NCBI GenBank assembly: GCA_013115145.1
Contig: JAAPAO010000004.1
Location: 62,001-126,000, forward strand
Source: Perkinsus chesapeaki
Taxonomy: Eukaryota; Perkinsozoa; Perkinsida; Perkinsidae
Length of the DNA stretch: 64,000 nucleotides
Direction: 5' to 3'
Part shown: piece after piece, positions 42,720 to 55,112 of the stretch
How positions within the stretch are numbered: position 1 is the stretch's first letter
How the letters are laid out: every line of letters begins with the position of its first letter
The notes under the pieces: generated by a model
The model's input: only the letters and a program-made list of their open reading frames with translations
Database searches by the model: none
What the model was told of the DNA's origin: nothing
Translations under genes and position numbers: made by a program

Positions 42720-45700
42720 CTACATCACGATTCCTTCTTCCATTTTCATATTCTCCAACTTGACACCTTCACCGATCCATTTCTGCCAATCACCAAGAAT
42801 AGTGTTTGTTTCATCTTTTGCTTCGGAAAGAGTAAGCCCAACAAGAATGTCTTCCCCTGTGGAGGCCTTCTCCACAACTTTGGCCTCCTGTATGCCATGA
42901 ACTCGCAATCTTAGAAGAGCAACCGCCTGAACCACATACAGCGGAAGGATAAGTTTCACGGCATGAAATGCATAGTGTATGGTGGTCTGCACCCGCCACT
43001 CATCATGCAGCCACTCACCGCTGTGCCATTGTTCCATTGGCATTGTGTATCGGCAACAGGGGAAGGGCTACCAGCACCACCAGGTGCTTTAGATTGATAG
43101 GCTCCTACTCGAGCGTGGGATGTTAATAGCTCAAGCCAGAGGTCGGGCAATGGTGAGGCAACCCCAAGATAGGTCCAGTCCCTGAACAGTATCCCCGGGC
43201 GACCAGATTTATTAATGAATCACTCACTGAGGTACCCAGAGGCCTGCTGATGGCTTAACTGGCCTCAATAGCGGAACTGGAGGGGGGCCACTTGTGGTGT
43301 TAGAGTGGCAATCAATTATGCTTGGGTTTGGCATGTCCATACAAAGCCATCCTCTCAATGAAGGAGGTGGAATGAAACGTTGAGTGGCGTTCGGGGGCTC
43401 CCCGCACCATCGGCGACTAACAGTCTTCAGCTCCAGCATGATATTGGTCTGTTGAGGCGACATAGCCGATAGATCCGACAGACCTGTACAGGAGGACCGA
43501 TACACTGTATTTAGAATACAGACCGTTGTCATAATGTCTTGCTACGGAAGTGTGTCATTCGTGACTATATAATGTTCTTTAAAAGGTCTGTATATGGGCA
43601 ACAACAACAACATCATCATCATCATCAAGCGATGAAGATAACGAACCAAAGACTTGCCCGAGTACGCATCAGATATAGAACTCAGTGACGGTACCCTAGA
43701 GATTATAATATAACTACACCCCAGAATACTTACCTATTTCACATAGCGACATTGGGACCTCAAACATACATCCAAACCCATCAGTAGCATCCTTGCAACA
43801 CATCAAGCTAATTGAAACCTATTAACAGCAAACTCAAGGGAGCAGCGGTCGAGGTCCACCTGAATCGTCGTAGCTTTCCTCGCCCACCGCTGGATTGAAT
43901 TAGCATCATCAGCGAAGAGCCAGAATAAGCGCAAGGCACGAACCTACCATGCCAGCTCAGGATGCAAAGATACGTTGGTCATACATATGCTTGGCAATCC
44001 CCAACAGAGATGGGAGTATGCAGTTTATAGCAAGTACCGAGGAAAGAGAAGCGGATAATAAGAGCCTGAGAGGTGGTGATGGGAGCGTTAGCAGCAGCTG
44101 TCGGTTGCTGCTGCTTACTCGGGGCACTGCACCGAGAGGGACAATGGTGTCAAGGTTGAGTCTGACGAAGAATTGAGAAAAGAAAATGACATACGTAGAT
44201 CTGTACTCTGCAACTTTGGTGATGTAAAACATTACTCTCCACCTGAACTTCACATTAACTCCTATATCATCACGATCGATACCATCACAACTGCAAAGGT
44301 CATCATTGAATGTCTAAGAAGACAGCATCGGCACACCTTCCCCCATCATTCTCCATCATCACATCATTCCGCTGGTCCAAAGGTATTGGTAAATCGGCGT
44401 CAAGGGGAAGGAAGTCCACTGCAGTTGGAGTACTAATTCTTTCGGCCTTCTTTCGAGCCTCGTCATGAGCCAGCTCTGTTAAAGTGTTGATGAAGCAGCC
44501 AAGTCCTTCAGGCTCTGCTTCGGCCATTGTTTGCCCCTTTTTCACAGGACCTGGGAGGCTTGCTGAGGACGTTCCAGGCGAGGCGTACCCCCGAGTTTGA
44601 TGGAGAACAGTCCGGTCACTTGCGCCAAGTCTTCAAGTGCCAAATGGAGTCGGTAGCATTGTCCGCAGGTATGAACAAGACGATAGCGATCCTCGCTAGG
44701 GTTGATGCTTGTTGGACACATCCCTGGCAGTAATAGACCGATGTTTTCCACGCTCGACATAAGCTGCTGTAAATGCTGCCCAGAACGGTGTAAGGCGACT
44801 GCAGCCACCCGATACCTAGAGACCTCATGCCACCTGCACCTTGAAATGGAGTTACGGTAGAGATGGAAAGCTTCCGCCGCAGGAACCACATCTATACGAT
44901 TGATAAGCTGACGTTTGGGCTAATGGCGGCTCTGAGGTCTCCGAGAGGTTGGTGGATCTAACCAAGCCTATGTCGGAACAACCGCCATGAAGGTTCCCAC
45001 GTCCCTTCTTCGTCAGTGCTGGCCTCTGAAGCACACCTTGCAGTCCAATGGCTTCCCTGCCTCACAGCAAGATGCTGAGAGCATCGCCTCTTGCTTGTGA
45101 CGGCATGAAGATTGTTAACGTTGAGGAGCCAGTAGGGCACATCTCCTCGAGAAGACGATCGTCGAGCGAAACTTAAAGTCATTGTGGTTAAACGGAGCCC
45201 TCGAACCTAAAGGAACCATTCCCAGTAGTCGAGTGGTCAGCTACCTGCAGCAGCCAACCAGCAAGTGCTCGTACTGCGGATTCTACTTCCCTTGGGCACC
45301 TTGAAATGACGCTATCGATACCTGTACTACACTAACTATAAACGAACTTCTTGGGAGCGTAATCACCTTGTCCCAACAAGAATTCAGCTCGGATTCTGCC
45401 AAAGTCTCTGGAGGAGGACGTACCAGTTGTGTAGGTTATGCGCAAGGAGGAGGTTGCCGGGTGGCGATTATTCGTTGGTAGCTTTTGTATAACCTCAAAA
45501 AACCTTCCAGTCATCGTCTACTGAGATTCAAAGTTTACTCGTTTCCCTGCTGTCTTATTGTTCAGTTCAGATGCCAGCTCTACTGGGGTAAGGAAAGTCG
45601 TGGTAGAATTGCCAGGAACAGGGTCTCGCATTAACACACAGCAGGGAGCCTCGGCTTTCATACCCGCGTGGACGAATCGGCTCAAGATCTGATCGGGCTG

Positions 45701-45962
45701 TGTCTGGCAAACGCGATATCCGAGAAAGCCCTATCTCCTTTTCAGTAAATTTACGAGTACCACGAAGACGTCCGTTGCGATCAGTAAAAAGCCACACTGC
45801 GGCACTTTGAGGTGGCGGATGCCGCGCTTCATCATCATTCGCGCCTTCTGCACATTTCGGCAAGTCAATCCCAAAGATAATGGTCTCCGGCAACCAAATG
45901 TGAAGAGGAAAGTCGGGAGCACGCCTCGTTGAGCTATTCTTGTGTTCTACAGACCTCGACAA
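42720..45962 (-). CDS. Unidentified multi-exon gene or genes
   Basis: Minus-strand coding-like exons occur throughout: RFVHAGMKAEAPCCVLMRDP and TTTFLTPVELASELNNKTAG (about 45700-45540), VESAVRALAGWLLQVADH (about 45270) and RLLEEMCPTGSSTLTIFMPS (about 45130). Others are QLMSSVENIGLLLPGMCP and YRLHLALEDLAQVTGLFS (about 44780-44640), LGCFINTLTELAHDEARK (about 44490), ELKTVSRRWCGEPPNATQ (about 43430), WTYLGVASPLPDLWLELL (about 43170), and IHYAFHAVKLILPLYVVQAV to EGIVM (ending 42720). No family was recognised, no good initiator was found, and the stretch may be more than one gene. There is a gap with little coding character at 43550-44250. Confidence 0.35.
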
Positions 45963-46682
45963 AGGAAGATGTTAGCTGACAAGCATAAAACAAGCTGAGT
46001 CACCATTGCCCATCAGCTAGAAGGAGAGGCTTGACCAATAGGTGAAAAACTTCCACTGGGGTTTCATACCGTCTCAGTGTCCCAGAAGTCTGCTGCATTC
46101 CACTCTCTGACATGATAAACTCGGCAACTACTCAGCACAGGGCAGGGTAAGAAGCGATAAATAAAGTCGTTTGGCCTGAGCACCCATCGGGACTGAGCTA
46201 CCATTCGCTGCTTCCTGGGATCACTCAACTCAAATTGCTCCTCCGACGGATAAACTCAATAGGTATCCACTCAGTCTACTGTAATGTGAGTCTAAGGATT
46301 AAGCATGCTAAGTCTGTATTGAATACGAATGGAAGTCTACAGGCCCGCTACAAGTATTGAAGACACTGAGATTACGAGTTGTCACGTTACGTGCCGTCGT
46401 TCACAGGCGCACTGGCGGTATTGCGCCATGCGCCACGTTGTGTATCGCTCACACAGAATCTTGCGCGTAACTTTTGCGGGTTCCCGTATCTTCGGCTTTG
46501 TATAAGACTGTTAGGCTAACAGTGTACCCGTGAATATGTACGGGAGTCATTCTGGTAGAGTGAGGCACTGTTTTCAATCATACGTGACGATTGGAGGAGA
46601 TTAGCGGCGTCTACGCAACTAAGTATGACGGGAGAGCATCGTAGGCTCACAAACGTGTGTCAAGATCATATAACACTCAACA
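45963..46682. other. Spacer without recognisable gene
   Basis: Nothing recognised on either strand. Confidence 0.5.
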
Positions 46683-46752
46683 GCATCATTGGTCTAGTGG
46701 TAGAATACAACGTTGCCATCTTGTGACCCGAGTTCGATTCTCGGATGAAGCA
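46683..46752 (+). pseudogene. tRNA-Gly (GCC) pseudogene
   Basis: Compared with the intact copy at 50477-50547, this 70-nt sequence has lost one G in the 3' side of the anticodon stem (ATCTTGTG instead of ATCGTTGTG). It also has an acceptor mismatch (GCATCAT against ATGAAGC). The D and T regions are unchanged. Similarity extends about 45 bp past the 3' end (AGCTTTT...TGTCCCTC), so the locus was duplicated as a segment and then decayed. Confidence 0.8.
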
Positions 46753-49700
46753 GAGCTTTTGCAAAAATCCTGTTGTGTAATCTGTCCCTCAACCCACCTA
46801 TTCGAGCAGCTGCTGCTTAACATCACACTTACCATCGCACGTCGATGCTGTTGAGCCCGAGCGAGATCCAGTGAATCCACTTGCGGCCAGCAAGTTGCTA
46901 CCGATTAGCCTTCTTAGGAGCACTTTAACAAGTCCAGCCTGGACTGACCAGGATCGCTCGGAGCAATCGGAGGAAATTACGATGACGCAACCCTACCGCT
47001 CTCGCGGCGAGGGTGGTGGGGCAGTATCATCGTGAATTGCCCGTAAAGTTATTTAATATTTTTGGAGTTGATCTCACCCTGGTACCCGTTGAAATCGCCG
47101 TGAGGCCGCAGAAGGTCTGTGGCAGAACTGGAGGTTGACTCTTAGAGCCGTACATTCTCCAAGCCCCCCTACAGGGGCTGGTAACGAGAACTTCTCGTCG
47201 AGAAGCCAACCGTTTCTTGGTTTCTGGCTTCTTCAGCCGAGGCGAGCGAGCGCAGCTTTCAAAGATCTGGTAAGGTCAAAATTTTAATATAGGATTTGAA
47301 TAGTTCGGCAGGGCGGTATGTTAAATGCTCCACTTGTAATGTAAGCATAACAGAGGAGCTGCCTCGAGCCAAAATATCCTTCATGCCAAGAAGTTCCTGT
47401 ATGGCGGCTCAGCCGCCGCGGCTGGCACACTCACCTCTATACGGCGGTACGTATAGTGGCTCGGATTATAGTGGCGGCCACTATAGAAGTTCGTTAAGTA
47501 GTATTGATGAGGCGCTGAGAGTGTGGTCAGCTCCTTCAGATAAACCTTCACTGTGGCCAGCCAGCAGGCGCCAGTGGTTTTCTCTATCATGCAGGGAGTT
47601 AGGGAGAGTACCCCCGTAACGGGGGCCCCGTTCCCCGGGATACTGAAAACTTTTAACGACTAATTGGATACAGGTCGGCAGCGTGTCGCAACCTTCAAGA
47701 GAATACACGTTCAAGTTTCAAGGACTCGATTCGTAAGACCACAATGTGGTCACCACATGCGATAACCAATTACATCATCAAAGGTACTTAAGGGACTTAG
47801 TGGCCCTCTTACGAGAACCGAGCTAGGCTCTGCTCAGTCTCACTGGATAGTGGCTGTAGACCACCATCGTTGTATCTGGAAGAGCGTTATCAAATGCAAT
47901 GTGGATTACTACCTCTGCCTCCTGCCAGGAGGCTCCTGGCAGACCTGCTAGGTCTGACCTGGTCCTTCTCAAAATACCTCGACTTCTTGAAGCTGGCACA
48001 CTGGCGTCCCAAGGGGGGAATAAGCCAAGCGATACCAGTAATAGTCTGTTCCAAGGGGAATGTCTGTTCTGCGATGCGGCGTGGTTGATATTACTTGGTA
48101 GCCGCTCGCAGATGTGGCGTGGCGACTCCGTGGAACGCTCTATCAGATATTGAACGAGTGTACCATAATTAGTGTGTAACTATCATTGTCTGCTGCGGAA
48201 GCCGGTTAGCAAATAATTCGAGTGAATCCATGAATTCGAGTTTTACCAAGATATGAATCAACCGCTCACTAGTTAAACAGTCTACTCAACTAGTAAGCGA
48301 TTGATTCCTATCCTGCTTAAAGCAGTGCACCGACGCCCATCATGGGCCCATCATGGGCGGCCCATGCCGCAAGAGGGAAAGCGATCTACAAGCCGGGCTA
48401 TCGGCCGCGCGTGTTACCTGTCAGTATCACAGACTCGAAGCTAGCTGAGCCGCTTCTTTAAGAGCCCAAGTCTCTTGATGAGGCGGTTCAGCGATGTAGC
48501 TGTGACGTATACGTCGAGGAGCACGGCCAAGACTACTTCATAGCTGATGAACATCGGAGACCTCGGGCGCTCACCTCACCATGTCACGCATGGAGGAGGC
48601 GCGACTTACTCACCTACGAAGACTAGGGGCACTGCGTTCTGTCAGTTCATGGGATGGTCTGAATAGATAACCACATGAAACGAGAGCTGGTAATGTCTAC
48701 ATGCGTGTGTGGTCCATAACTAGGAGCAGCATGATCAGCGGATTTGAAAGATATTCTTAGGATTTTCGGTAATCCTGGAACCCCGGGGTTCTCAGGTTCT
48801 CAGAAACCTGTAACTCCGTCGGGAGGACGGCTTTCCCGTGAAAACGATGCCGAGTCACGTAGTGTGAATGTGACTCACATTCACCGCTTCCAATGAAAGT
48901 AAAGCAATATTTCTCGACATTGTGGACTCTTTAATACGGATTCTGTAACCTTTCGTATTTTTCCAGCTACGTCAAATCCTACAGCCCCCCTAGCAGGGCA
49001 TCTGGAGGGAACGAACTCGGACTCGATGCCAATTGAGCCACTGGATACATTGACGGTCAATGATTGACTGATCGGAAGTTGCGAAAGCAGGGGAGAGCGA
49101 GCAAACCTCGCTCTAGAGCAGCTCGTCTGAATTACCGACTGGTGATGCATAGCTTTGGGCAGAGCCTCCTAAGGTAGTGCCGCGGGACTGCCAGTCCCGG
49201 GCTGACTCGAATTTCGACTCTCGAAATAATGTTGGTCTTGTCAGTCCCACCTCCATCCGAATGAAGCGCGCTCCAGTTGTGAGAGAAGGGTCTGCCGAAC
49301 TCGGTCTGAGTATCTTTGCAATCCCTCGGATAATCCATTAACTCCATTAAGTGACTTAATTTAAGTCCTCCATTAACTACGTAGTTAGCAGCTCAGCACT
49401 TTCGCTACATTTTACAGATAGAAAGCACTGTAAACCGTGAAGTGGAGCCTCGCACAGATCGGAGTTCTCAATGTGTCCAGGTCCTGGACACCAGGATGAT
49501 TGAAACTGTGCACTTTGAAGGAGGCAACTTCTAGCGGAAAGGTCTTCGAACACCCGGCTGCTAGCCGGCGGCTAGATGTCGAGACATTATGCCTCAAACA
49601 TGCGAGGAGGAAAACAAAGGTCTTTGATCATGCTGCCGTTTGGATGCTGACCCTAGTACGTTACAACGAAACGCTTCGATGCCATGATCGACTCTTTTTA

Positions 49701-50476
49701 CCTCTGATCGGCACTCTTACCTGAATCTTCGAGCGCCCTGTCTTCATCGGACTGCCGTAACCCTGACTGCGAAGATCCTTCTGATTACTTCAGGCAGATA
49801 GTTGTTAGCAATGTAGCGTGCCCAGCAATGTCGATCTGCCACCCCTAGTATGTAAGAGAAGAAATCAAGGAAGCGATACGGGAAGATCAGTCGCAACCGA
49901 CCTTCGATGTGGCATCCCCGACCCATCTGTGATCATCAAGCCGATAGAGAAAAACTTCCTCAGAAAGTACCAGCAGTAAAGTCACAGTTTGTGACCCAGA
50001 AATGCCATGTACCAGTGAGCAAACAAGAAAGGTTGCTACTGTCTTCGGCCTATAGACTTACTTCCGCATCTCATTCGCGGTTTCGGTCGAGGCTTTTGTT
50101 ACTTCCGACAGTGCGTACGAGTTCAGACGAGGTAGTACAATTATCTCGCATGCAGCGTTTCTTAGTAATTCTACCACTGTACCAGGAGAACTCCATGTCG
50201 GAAGCAACAGAGACACGCCGCCAGAGCGTGTAACAGCGTGCCTCTATTAAAGCCACCACCCATTCCGACGAATTTCATCGTAGGAGAGGTTGAGTAATGA
50301 CAAGGGCTGAGGGACTTTCCAGAGAAAGCTCACGCGGTTTGGGGCTTCGCTCAAGTAGAGTATACCGTGCGACTCGATTGATATAGTCGATTAGCCAATG
50401 TAGCCGCATCGTACAACTCTATTTGTTTGGGTTATGGCGATTGAATCGATAATATAGATTCGATACAACATCCACA
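46753..50476. other. Long gene-poor stretch
   Basis: No gene is recognised over 3.7 kb. It contains scattered short palindromes (TATAGTGGC G GCCACTATA at 47467-47485; repeated CCCATCATGGG near 48339-48362; CCCCCGTAACGGGGG near 47610) and no frame with recognisable protein character. Confidence 0.55.
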
Positions 50477-50547
50477 GCATCATTGGTCTAGTGGTAGAAT
50501 ACAACGTTGCCATCGTTGTGACCCGAGTTCGATTCTCGGATGATGCA
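50477..50547 (+). tRNA. tRNA-Gly (GCC)
   Basis: This 71-nt cloverleaf has acceptor GCATCAT/ATGATGC, anticodon stem CAACG/CGTTG around TTGCCAT (anticodon GCC), T arm CCGAG-TTCGATT-CTCGG and discriminator A. A and B boxes are intact. Confidence 0.95.
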
Positions 50548-50801
50548 GAGCTTTTCAAAACAACCTATTGTGTGCTTTGTCCCTCCACCTCCCAAAACCG
50601 AACCGTGGCCATTACGAACATTGCCAGTATCAAGTACTGTGACAGAAACCGAAGTTCGACAACAGCCCTCCTAATTAATCAACACGCGCAATATATGCAT
50701 TCTCCAGCACGCTAGAAACGTATACCAATATTGATCAAGGCACCATCACAATCCGCCGCCAAGCCATCATCAAAATATCACCGCCATCACAGCTTTGTAT
50801 C

Positions 50802-51417
50802 TCAGAACCGAGTATTCTTCCTTTCACCAATACCATTGGCCTCGGCATAAGCCTCACAAGCAGCCGACAGCTGAGCCTATAACACATCACCCTTCGGACT
50901 ACTCCCATTATTAACACTTTTTACCGCAGTCCTCTTGGGTGGAGTTGTTCCTAGCAGTTTTCCAGCTCCCTGAAGGTAACGCGACTTGGCAGCTTCACTG
51001 CCGGTGACAGTATAGCCTCCATCTTGAGACACAGCCAGCTCCGCGCCGCTTGGACGATTGCATTCTCTAGAAAGATTTGTGGACATATCAAACGCAGTGG
51101 ACGCATTACCTCATTTTTACAAACTGCTTGGCGCATCCGTCCTTAGTCGGAGATTTGGCACACTGCATGAGGTCGATACCCTCCTGGATGCAATAATTAA
51201 TACCGAGACTGCAATAGAGATCATAATATCCAGAGATCCCGCATTGAAACCCTTAGTACCTTTCACCGCACTGCCTCAAAGCCTGTTCCTGTTTGGTACA
51301 CCTTGATGGGTTACCATTGCACTTGGCCATACAAGCATTGTATTCCGCGTGTATTAGCTTACACTTCTGGGCCTCAGCGGTAGATGAGTTATTAGAAGAT
51401 ACTCCACCAGCAGTCAT
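50802..51417 (-). CDS. Twin CX9C (CHCH-domain) protein
   Basis: Starts MTAGGVSSNNSSTAEAQ at 51417. It then shows two CX9C motifs (CKLIHAEYNAC and CTKQEQALRQC) joined by MAKCNGNPSR, the helical hairpin of CHCH proteins. A later exon gives ELAVSQDGGYTVTGSEAAK and YLQGAGKLLGTTPPKRTA. After a 48-nt intron (GTAAAA...TTATAG) the last exon reads AQLSAACEAYAEANGIGER to a TGA at 50802-50804. Known CHCH proteins are oxidised by Mia40 in the mitochondrial intermembrane space and act in respiratory-complex assembly or lipid transfer. The exon between the CHCH hairpin and the C-terminal part is not fully resolved. Confidence 0.6.
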
Positions 51418-51723
51418 AACTTGGCCAACAATGACAAGAGAGAAAACAAAAAAGGCTTGACGAAGGACAATACGAAAAGGTATGGTTCGAACTCAAGGCG
51501 ATCACCATTGAGGCCGCGGATAAAAATGGCTAAGCCGGTCACTGCTTCAGATAAACCGGTAAAGATCACAACAGCCAGTTACAAAAGATCTAAGAAGAAT
51601 GACATCATCGTCATGGTCGTCGACCTCACGCAGTGTAATATGGTACAAGTATAAAATACCCTGCCCGGGAATTGAACCCAGGCCCCGATGGCTTTGGTTG
51701 AACTACATATTGAGTTACTTCTT

Positions 51724-53016
51724 CTATTCACTGCTGGGCCTCATAAGAGCATCTGGAGGATGTCTAAGACAGTCAACTATGAGAGCAATGGCAAATCCAA
51801 TCACTGCTAGTATCTAAATGATATGAATATAATGGGATAATAACAGTATACTACCCCGAGGTTGATGAAGAATAACCCAGATTGTTCGCCAGTCCGCGGT
51901 AACAACTAACAGTCGGAATCATATCATCGTAGAGTGCACAGTACTACCTGCATAAACAACGACATTGTCCTTGGTCGTTGCCTGGCCACCGTAGTCGTCG
52001 TTGGAGCGTTATTAACCTCGTTAACCGCTGGACTACCATTCACCTTCTCTGTCTCTGCCTTTGGAGTCTCGACTTGTTCTGTCCGTTTAGGTGAAGGCGA
52101 TGGCTTATCTGAGTTGTACGAGATTATCGCATTTGTTAACATATCTAGCATACATATTCTATGCACTTCGAGCCGCTAGTCCAACATTTAATTGGCGTTA
52201 AAATATGGCAGTGTAATAGATGATCGTAACCATGCCTTTACTACTAAGCTTACCCATATTATCATCAAGAGCAACAAAGGCAACCGGTTTAGGAGCATTC
52301 TTGGCCTCCTCATCATCATTTGGTGGTAGATCCTCAACGTCCTCATCTCCTCCTGGTAAAATATCCTCATTTGACACCTGGAATTGGGATGATGAGGTGT
52401 AGTGGTATGATATTATTATTACACCACACATTTTACAGGTCCATGTTCGACTTTCCTTAGCTAATTGACGACGAGTATCAGCTGGCCAATCCAAAGCACC
52501 AATGGCCCCCTCACCTAACTTATCAAAGATGATATTGATACTTATTATATTACCTGGTGTGGGCATAAAACTGCGAAGGGCTTCCATAATGGTACGAATA
52601 CCCCATGCTGGTTGCCATAATTCTGGATGATAACTAGATATCGATAAACATATCTTCTTGCTCACTTCAAATCGACCATTTGGTGTGAGTAGCTACATGG
52701 TATTATTAATATAGTGTGTAATATAGATGATATCTTACCATTATAACAGGTGGACCAAATGGGTAATTGCTTGGTAATATGATTCTGCCATGATATCTAC
52801 CACCTTCGAATTCTGTCCCCGGTGGTCCTTTAAATGTATAATGCCATTCAAATATACTATCAGAGGCTAATAACAATAATAATAAGTATAAGCATATCTT
52901 AACCTACTTGGAGCAGCTGTCCAATTAGCACTTGGGTTCCTCTGTATTTCCATTATCTCTCTTTGTATCCTTTTAATAGTTTGACTTGACGCATTAACAT
53001 TACTAGAATCCGTCAT
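51724..53016 (-). CDS. Tail-anchored ubiquitin-conjugating enzyme, UBE2J/Ubc6 type
   Basis: Minus-strand exons give the UBC fold in order: KRIQREIMEIQRNPSANW, FEWHYTFKGPPGTEFEGG and RYHGRIILPSNYPFGPPVI. Next come LLTPNGRFEVSKKICLSISS (active-site Cys), HPELWQPAWGIRTIMEALRS, GAIGALDWPADTRRQLAK and SRTWTCKMCG. A Pro/Glu/Asp-rich linker follows, and the last exon carries one membrane helix (ILAVIGFAIALIVDC) followed by LRHPPDALMRPSSE. The GAIGALDW insertion and C-terminal anchor identify the UBE2J/Ubc6 group of ER-associated degradation. Start is ATG at 53016, 406 bp from the divergent PSF1 gene. Confidence 0.85.
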
Positions 53017-53422
53017 AATTACAAGATCAACTAACAACAACCATTTTTACCGCCGCCGCCAGGTCATCCTGAATTGCTGCGTCGCGCGCCACGAAATTGC
53101 TTTTCGCGTTTAGCTCAAGATTTACACGCAAGTACCGCGACTGATTTTTCCGTATCAGACTTCACACGCTTTGAATGATCTTTTCTAAGATTTTTCTGTG
53201 TGTAACAGTGTCAAAAAGAGGTCTAAGTATAACACTTGTGCGTGTAGCACATTCCCATTTTTCATATCTAACTTGCAGTTATTGCTCTCTCTATTATCAA
53301 TATAATAATTGTATTGTGAATAACAACTGTTATATTATCCCATTCATCGGTTCTTGTTGTTGTTCTATTGACGGTATCCGTTACTTTTGTCATCGTGTGA
53401 ATGATTAGTGTCTTAATATAAT
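53017..53422. promoter_or_regulatory. Bidirectional promoter region, UBE2J / PSF1
   Basis: The 406-bp spacer separates divergent start codons. It is AT-rich toward PSF1. No defined element was recognised. Confidence 0.4.
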
Positions 53423-54282
53423 ATGGGCCCTCCTCAACATGCTCCATCTACATCATCACTTGGTGGACTAACTGCTAATGCTGTTAGTTTAGTTAGAAGT
53501 GCCAAAGAATCAGAATGGTTACCAAATTACGACTCCCAAAAGATACGCTCAGTTGTGAAAGAGATGGGTATCTTAGGTTGATTCGTGACTCACACAGTAT
53601 TCAGTCTCAGGTGATCTATTCCAGAGATTAGTTCTTGCTCAACACTTGGCCCAACAAGTAGATTCATCAGATGAGGATGAGTTTGGTGTTGGTAAAAGCA
53701 AGAAGGCTGCTCTTAGTGCTGTTATATACTTGGACGCAATACTCAGGAATCGGCAATGTAAGCCAACTATGAGTGGTACTCCCAATTTCGTCTGCTTTAG
53801 GTGTTCTTGCTTATCTACAGTACCGTTTGGATGTTTTAACGTGCCTTCGATGGCAGGCCGGTGCAGCACCGGTTTTAACTGATCTCATCGGCCCCCGTCC
53901 AGTAGCATGTTCTTAGTTATAAATCTATTATTTTACTGTAGGTAACTGATGGAAATGAAGATGATACCTCTACTGGTCTCCAAGCCGGAGACACCATAGC
54001 CGGTCGAAGGCTCTCTCCAGCTGAGCGTAAATTCGTGTACAAGTATTCGGACATGCTTGAACAGTAACACTTGTCTTTTAATCAAATCTCTGTCATCGAT
54101 AGTTGATCAGATATATGATTGGGTTAACTCGTGAGACAAGATACACTCGTATCTTGGACTTGACCTCGGACCTTCAACCTCCACCATTTGTACCCGAAAT
54201 AAGAATTAGACCAAACAGAGATATCCATCATCGTTCACTAGAAACAGGCGAGACACGCCTGTATAGTAAAAATATGGAGTAG
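53423..54282 (+). CDS. PSF1: GINS complex subunit PSF1
   Basis: Exons 53423-53576, 53611-53757, 53801-53871, 53942-54063 and 54111-54282 join in frame to about 221 residues. Introns are 34, 43, 70 and 47 nt. The core ILRNRQCVLAYLQYRLDVLTCLRW matches the PSF1 signature (RNKRCLLAYL...R...L.W). It is followed by LSPAERKFVYKYSDMLEQY and RILDLTSDLQPPPFVPEIRI, which matches the PSF1 DL-T-...-PP-x-...-V/I-R block. An Asp/Glu insertion (NEDDTSTGLQ) lengthens the linker. The frame ends at a TAG, but a neighbouring frame continues LHLEDLSYLIQLSFEPF, like the PSF1 C-terminal B domain. The true end may therefore lie near 54337 through an unresolved splice. PSF1 works with PSF3 (25978-27473) in the replicative helicase. 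Confidence 0.82.
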
Positions 54283-54570
54283 GCCAGTTACACTTGGAAG
54301 ATCTGAGTTATCTTATTCAGTTATCATTTGAGCCGTTCTGATTTCTACAATTATGTTAAAGCTGGCTGGGCTGTGGACGTTACAGGGAATCATTGATGTT
54401 CCTCCACATGCAAATCAATTATCAACTCAACAACACCTGTGTTGTTTGGGAAATGATGAGATCTTGGTCATCTTGCTGAATCTTACGTTACCTTAACGCT
54501 TCCGCGTGCCTTCTGTTGACCGTTTGTATCTTGTTAACCTATAGTCATTTTCTCGCTATTTGTGCGCAAT

Positions 54571-55005
54571 ATGTCCCCGTCCAATGAATCCTTTTATATG
54601 CCAGCCATTGTGGAGGATTTGGCAAGGTAATTCAACTTCTTTTCCTGTGCGTTAGAACGTGCTTTAGGATATCATCAGTATCGTCTTTGATGTCTAATGT
54701 TGTAGCTCGAGCAAGAGGTAGATCATCATCTATTAACCCCCCTATTGTAACACTTCACTTACTTGTGCTTTGGATAGCTTCCTTACAGTCATTGGTTCCA
54801 TCCCAGAACACGTCATATGCGGATATTCCGTGGCCAATGCGAACAGACTGGGGTGGACATGATCCAGCAAGCCCTTTTGCCGAGCTTATAATCAATACTC
54901 ACTCAATGATTTGGCCAATGGCAATCTTTATCTTCTTTTCTGCAGCGTAAGCTCATTTCATCGCGATTTGCAGTATCGTATTTCAGGTATATGGTTAAAA
55001 AATGA
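54571..55005 (+). CDS. Small single-helix protein family, copy A
   Basis: Exons 54571-54626, 54668-54746, 54789-54946 and 54987-55005 encode about 100 residues. Introns are 41, 42 and 40 nt. Family features are ISSVSSLMSN near the N-terminus, then WPMRTDWGGHDPASPFAEL and one C-terminal membrane helix (MIWPMAIFIFFSAAYM) ending VKK. The short C-terminal KK after a single helix fits an inner-membrane or ER tail-type protein. I do not recognise the family; a mitochondrial accessory subunit is one possibility. Confidence 0.7.
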
Positions 55006-55112
55006 CATGTGTTTTGCTGCACCACCAGCAGCAGTCTTGTGTGATGTCACCAGTTTCGGTAGTCTTTATTTTTGATGTGATCCATGAAGCGGCATCTCGG
55101 AGCAGTTTCCAA

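Noticed and set aside
43595-43630. CAA/CAT trinucleotide run as a repeat of interest
   Set aside because: Ordinary short microsatellite with no further structure.
48339-48362. Repeated CCCATCATGGG as a possible CRISPR-like or binding array
   Set aside because: Only two imperfect adjacent units, no spacers, and a eukaryotic context.
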